Positions 6,591 to 8,737 of a stretch of DNA of 8,737 nucleotides are shown here, piece after piece (position 1 is the stretch's first letter; each line of letters opens with the position of its first letter). Source of the DNA: Filomicrobium sp. (lineage in GTDB: Bacteria > Pseudomonadota > Alphaproteobacteria > Rhizobiales > Hyphomicrobiaceae); contig JAJFHK010000447.1 of the NCBI GenBank assembly GCA_021775655.1, positions 1 to 8,737 of the forward strand. Reading direction: 5' to 3'. The position numbers and the translations under genes were made by a program. Below the pieces are notes generated by a model that had not been told where the DNA came from, ran no database searches, and worked only from the letters and a program-made list of their open reading frames with translations.

Positions 6591-8423
6591 TTATGTGCGG
6601 CGGCGTGCCTTCTGACGCAGGATGCGCATCTCGCGGTCGTATAGGATTTCTCCCCCTGGCACTCGAACGTCGCGCACAAGTTCGAGTGAATGGCGCGACG
6701 GCGGTAACGTCAAGAGGCTCACGGAAACCATAGCTGCAAAGCTGGCAGGCACGGCGACGACCGCGGCCAGAGCGCCGGACAAGCTGATCAACTCACTTTC
6801 GGATGCCAGAATCATCAACACAGCGACTGCAAATCCAGTGACGATACCAGCAAATGCTCCGTACTGGTTGATCCGTTTCCACCATATCGATGCGACAAGT
6901 ACCGGGAATGCTGCCGAAGCGGTCAAGGCTAGCGCCCACAACAAAAGCTTCAAGGCATCTCCGTGCGCCATGACTGCGATGAGCCCTCCAAAAGACACAA
7001 CGACCGCGATCATCACCCGCACGATGATGAGCCGCAATGGTGTGGCTGGAGGCTGCCAATTGAGGCCGTTGACGATATCTTCCGATAGCATACTGGCAAG
7101 TGTCAGAGCAGCAGCGCTTGCGGCAGCAAATGCGATAGCGAAAATGCCTGCTGCGGCCAGCAAGGCGAAAACTTCCGGCAAGCCAGCAGCATGCGGAAGC
7201 GCCAGGAGTATGCTGTCGCGGTCGAAAGAAATATCCCCTGCGGCAATCTTGTTGCCGCGGGTGGAAATCTCGGCGAGGCGCATTGTCACCAAATTGCGCA
7301 ACCAGTCGGGCGGAGCGGCAATCGAGGCACCGGCGGCCTGCATCAGATAATTGCGCATGAAGACGGCGATGGTGATCATGGTCAGCATCATCGACCCAAA
7401 AAAGAAACACGCCCAGCCGAGCGCCTTGCGGGCTTCATAAACACCAGGCGTGGTTGCAACGCGCGGCAGTATCCAGGGTGCAGCGGCGACGCCCATCATC
7501 ACGGATAGAGTTGCTAGCGAATAGGCGAGCGGGCCGACGGCACCAAAGGGCTCGGCAACGCGTTTTAAGACTGGCTGGAAGCCGTCGAATGGCAATTGCA
7601 GGCCCATTTGCGATTGCAGCACGATCGGCATGCCTGCGATCGCCTCGGCCCGGCCAATGCCGCGGATTATTGGGCCGTGACTCAGTTGCGGAAAAGGCAA
7701 ATAGCCAAGCAAAACTGCAACGACGGCGACCGGGACGACAAGCGCGAGAATTGTGGCAACGCCTGCTGCGACGCTCGACCACGTCAGTGCGCGCATGCCG
7801 CCGAAGACTATTCCGCCGATAACGGCAAGCACCATGATCGCCGTCGCTAACGACGGACCCTGGCCGAGCAGCCAATCGACCGCTTTGGCGCCGATACCGA
7901 TTTCGGCAGCAAGGACCAGCAGCGTCGGTACCGATAGAAGCGCCGCGGAAACGATCCGCACGTTGCGGCTGTCGAACCGGCGACCGAGATAGGTCGGTAG
8001 CGTAAAGGCACCAAATTTGCGCAGAAATGGCGCTAATAGAACCGCCATCACGACATAGCCGGCAATGCCGCCAGTCATGATCCAGATGGCGTCAAATCCG
8101 ATGAAAAAGAAAGCTCCGGCCACGCAGGCAACACCGGTGGCGCCCATGGTCGAGAGGGCAAGGCCCATCCCGCAATAGACCGCAGGTACTCGGCGGCCAG
8201 CGGCGAAAAAGTCAATCGGTTCACGGGTGATACCGGCAATCGCGATCACAAGGTAACTGCAAAGTGCTCCGCCCAGCATCAGCCCGCTCAATAGCCAACG
8301 GGAAACGCCCATCTGTTCGAACATCAATAGAACCAGGACTAGCGAAATAAAGCCGCTGGTGAAAATCCCGAAATAGATGCCAAGGCGCGGATTGATCAAC
8401 CGGCCCCGCGGCGTGAAGGTCAT
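6591..8423 (-). CDS. Sodium:solute symporter (SSF family) large subunit, DUF4212-associated type
   Basis: 610 aa, strongly hydrophobic, with about 13 membrane segments, the first at about 15-35 and 43-64. SSF landmarks are the DFFAAGRRVP loop (71-80), the helix GMGLALSTMGATGVA (85-99) and a later helix at about 427-445 ending in SEDIV. SSF proteins import organic solutes such as acetate, pyruvate, proline or sugars with Na+. This one belongs with the subfamily that works with a small DUF4212 subunit (VC_2705-like), because the end of such a gene lies just upstream. The substrate cannot be read from sequence; monocarboxylates are a reasonable guess. The C-terminus is a short basic tail (RQKARRRT). 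The ATG at 8423 has a modest GGGAAC ribosome site. The Ser-Thr pair expected in the sodium-binding helix appears as Ala-Ala (about 434-435), which is unusual. Pip follows after 26 bp. Confidence 0.92.
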   Translation of the reverse strand: MTFTPRGRLINPRLGIYFGIFTSGFISLVLVLLMFEQMGVSRWLLSGLMLGGALCSYLVIAIAGITREPIDFFAAGRRVPAVYCGMGLALSTMGATGVACVAGAFFFIGFDAIWIMTGGIAGYVVMAVLLAPFLRKFGAFTLPTYLGRRFDSRNVRIVSAALLSVPTLLVLAAEIGIGAKAVDWLLGQGPSLATAIMVLAVIGGIVFGGMRALTWSSVAAGVATILALVVPVAVVAVLLGYLPFPQLSHGPIIRGIGRAEAIAGMPIVLQSQMGLQLPFDGFQPVLKRVAEPFGAVGPLAYSLATLSVMMGVAAAPWILPRVATTPGVYEARKALGWACFFFGSMMLTMITIAVFMRNYLMQAAGASIAAPPDWLRNLVTMRLAEISTRGNKIAAGDISFDRDSILLALPHAAGLPEVFALLAAAGIFAIAFAAASAAALTLASMLSEDIVNGLNWQPPATPLRLIIVRVMIAVVVSFGGLIAVMAHGDALKLLLWALALTASAAFPVLVASIWWKRINQYGAFAGIVTGFAVAVLMILASESELISLSGALAAVVAVPASFAAMVSVSLLTLPPSRHSLELVRDVRVPGGEILYDREMRILRQKARRRT

Positions 8424-8538
8424 TTCGTTCCCGGCTCCCGTTCAATTGCTGCGCAATGCGACAAGGTTTTTTCCTTCGCCGGCCCGTTGGCGGCCACTTG
8501 CGGCAGGCTTAATAGTAACTGGCCACCCGCTAACACAG
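8424..8538 (-). other. Intergenic spacer between symporter small and large subunit genes
   Basis: 115 bp, longer than expected for a coupled subunit pair. It holds only small repeats: ATTGC-TGC-GCAAT (8443-8455) and AAGG-A6-CCTT on the minus strand. No convincing terminator or promoter is visible, so the two genes are still most simply read as one operon. Confidence 0.4.
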
Positions 8539-8737
8539 TCAATTGTCTTCGTGGGCGCCGTGCCAGTGATCGATGGCGTCCTGACGGTTGACGAAACCGC
8601 TGACGGTTATGAGTGCGATAAGGAACAATCCGTGAGCGGCCAACAGGTATCCTAAAGGGAATCCGAGAAACTTGTTGTGGTTAAGACCGTCAGCGTAGAG
8701 CGGAAGCACGATCAGAACTATGAGGAACGGTATAAGG
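8539..8737 (-). CDS. Symporter small subunit (DUF4212), C-terminal part, start outside window
   Basis: The open minus-strand frame runs from the window edge to the TGA at 8541-8539, with 65 visible residues. They begin inside a hydrophobic helix (LIPFLIVLIVLPLYAD), pass a short loop with LNHNKFLGFPLGY, enter a second helix (YLLAAHGLFLIALITVSGF) and end in a short hydrophilic tail, RQDAIDHWHGAHEDN. Two helices joined by a loop ending in FPLG, with a tail resembling RQD-x-ID-x-x-HG, fit the DUF4212 family: two-helix proteins of roughly 80-110 aa encoded directly before SSF transporters of this type, thought to help their assembly or function. Its place directly upstream of the large subunit supports the call. 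No start, ribosome site or promoter can be seen. Confidence 0.82.
   Translation of the reverse strand, partial: LIPFLIVLIVLPLYADGLNHNKFLGFPLGYLLAAHGLFLIALITVSGFVNRQDAIDHWHGAHEDN

Noticed and set aside
6622..7350. Plus-strand open frame of 242 aa opposite the symporter
   Set aside because: Its Ala/Thr/Ser-rich translation mirrors the hydrophobic codons of the symporter on the other strand; no motif.

Overview
The window looks like chromosomal DNA from an alphaproteobacterium, most likely of the order Hyphomicrobiales (Rhizobiales). The signs are moderately high GC, a PodJ-like Sel1-repeat membrane protein, GANTC and CtrA-like motifs in its upstream region, and an SSF symporter of the alphaproteobacterial type (N-terminal LINPRLG, then DFFAAGRRVP). 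The genus cannot be fixed from sequence alone. I see no mobile element, CRISPR array, tRNA or rRNA.

Layout. (1) Positions 1-585 (+) hold the 3' part of a DEDDh 3'-5' exonuclease gene cut by the window edge. It ends at a strong GC-rich hairpin (607-632) shared with the next gene, which converges on it. (2) Positions 663-4127 (-) hold a very large (about 1154 aa) acidic, coiled-coil, single-span membrane protein with four tandem 36-residue Sel1 repeats on the C-terminal side, of PodJ-like architecture. (3) A divergent intergenic region of about 440 bp (4128-4569) carries two inverted repeats, a near-consensus CtrA box and two close GANTC sites. (4) A plus-strand pair follows: a small exported coiled-coil protein of unknown function (4570-5139, TTG start) and, 1 bp later, a YjbQ/UPF0047 protein (5141-5575). 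(5) A minus-strand operon converges on that pair: DUF4212 symporter small subunit (partial, 8539-8737), SSF symporter large subunit (6591-8423) and prolyl aminopeptidase (5596-6564).

The symporter pair would import an organic solute with Na+. The aminopeptidase is cytoplasmic and removes N-terminal proline from peptides; its 26-bp spacing behind the symporter gene suggests cotranscription, but no shared pathway is proven. The Sel1 protein is the most interesting gene: its layout (long cytoplasmic coil, one membrane span, periplasmic Sel1 repeats) resembles the polar organiser PodJ, and its upstream DNA carries motifs of the alphaproteobacterial cell-cycle circuit. I found no clearly new multi-gene system. 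The best leads are the PodJ-like protein with its promoter region, the secreted protein coupled to yjbQ, and a symporter whose expected sodium-site Ser/Thr pair seems to be missing.
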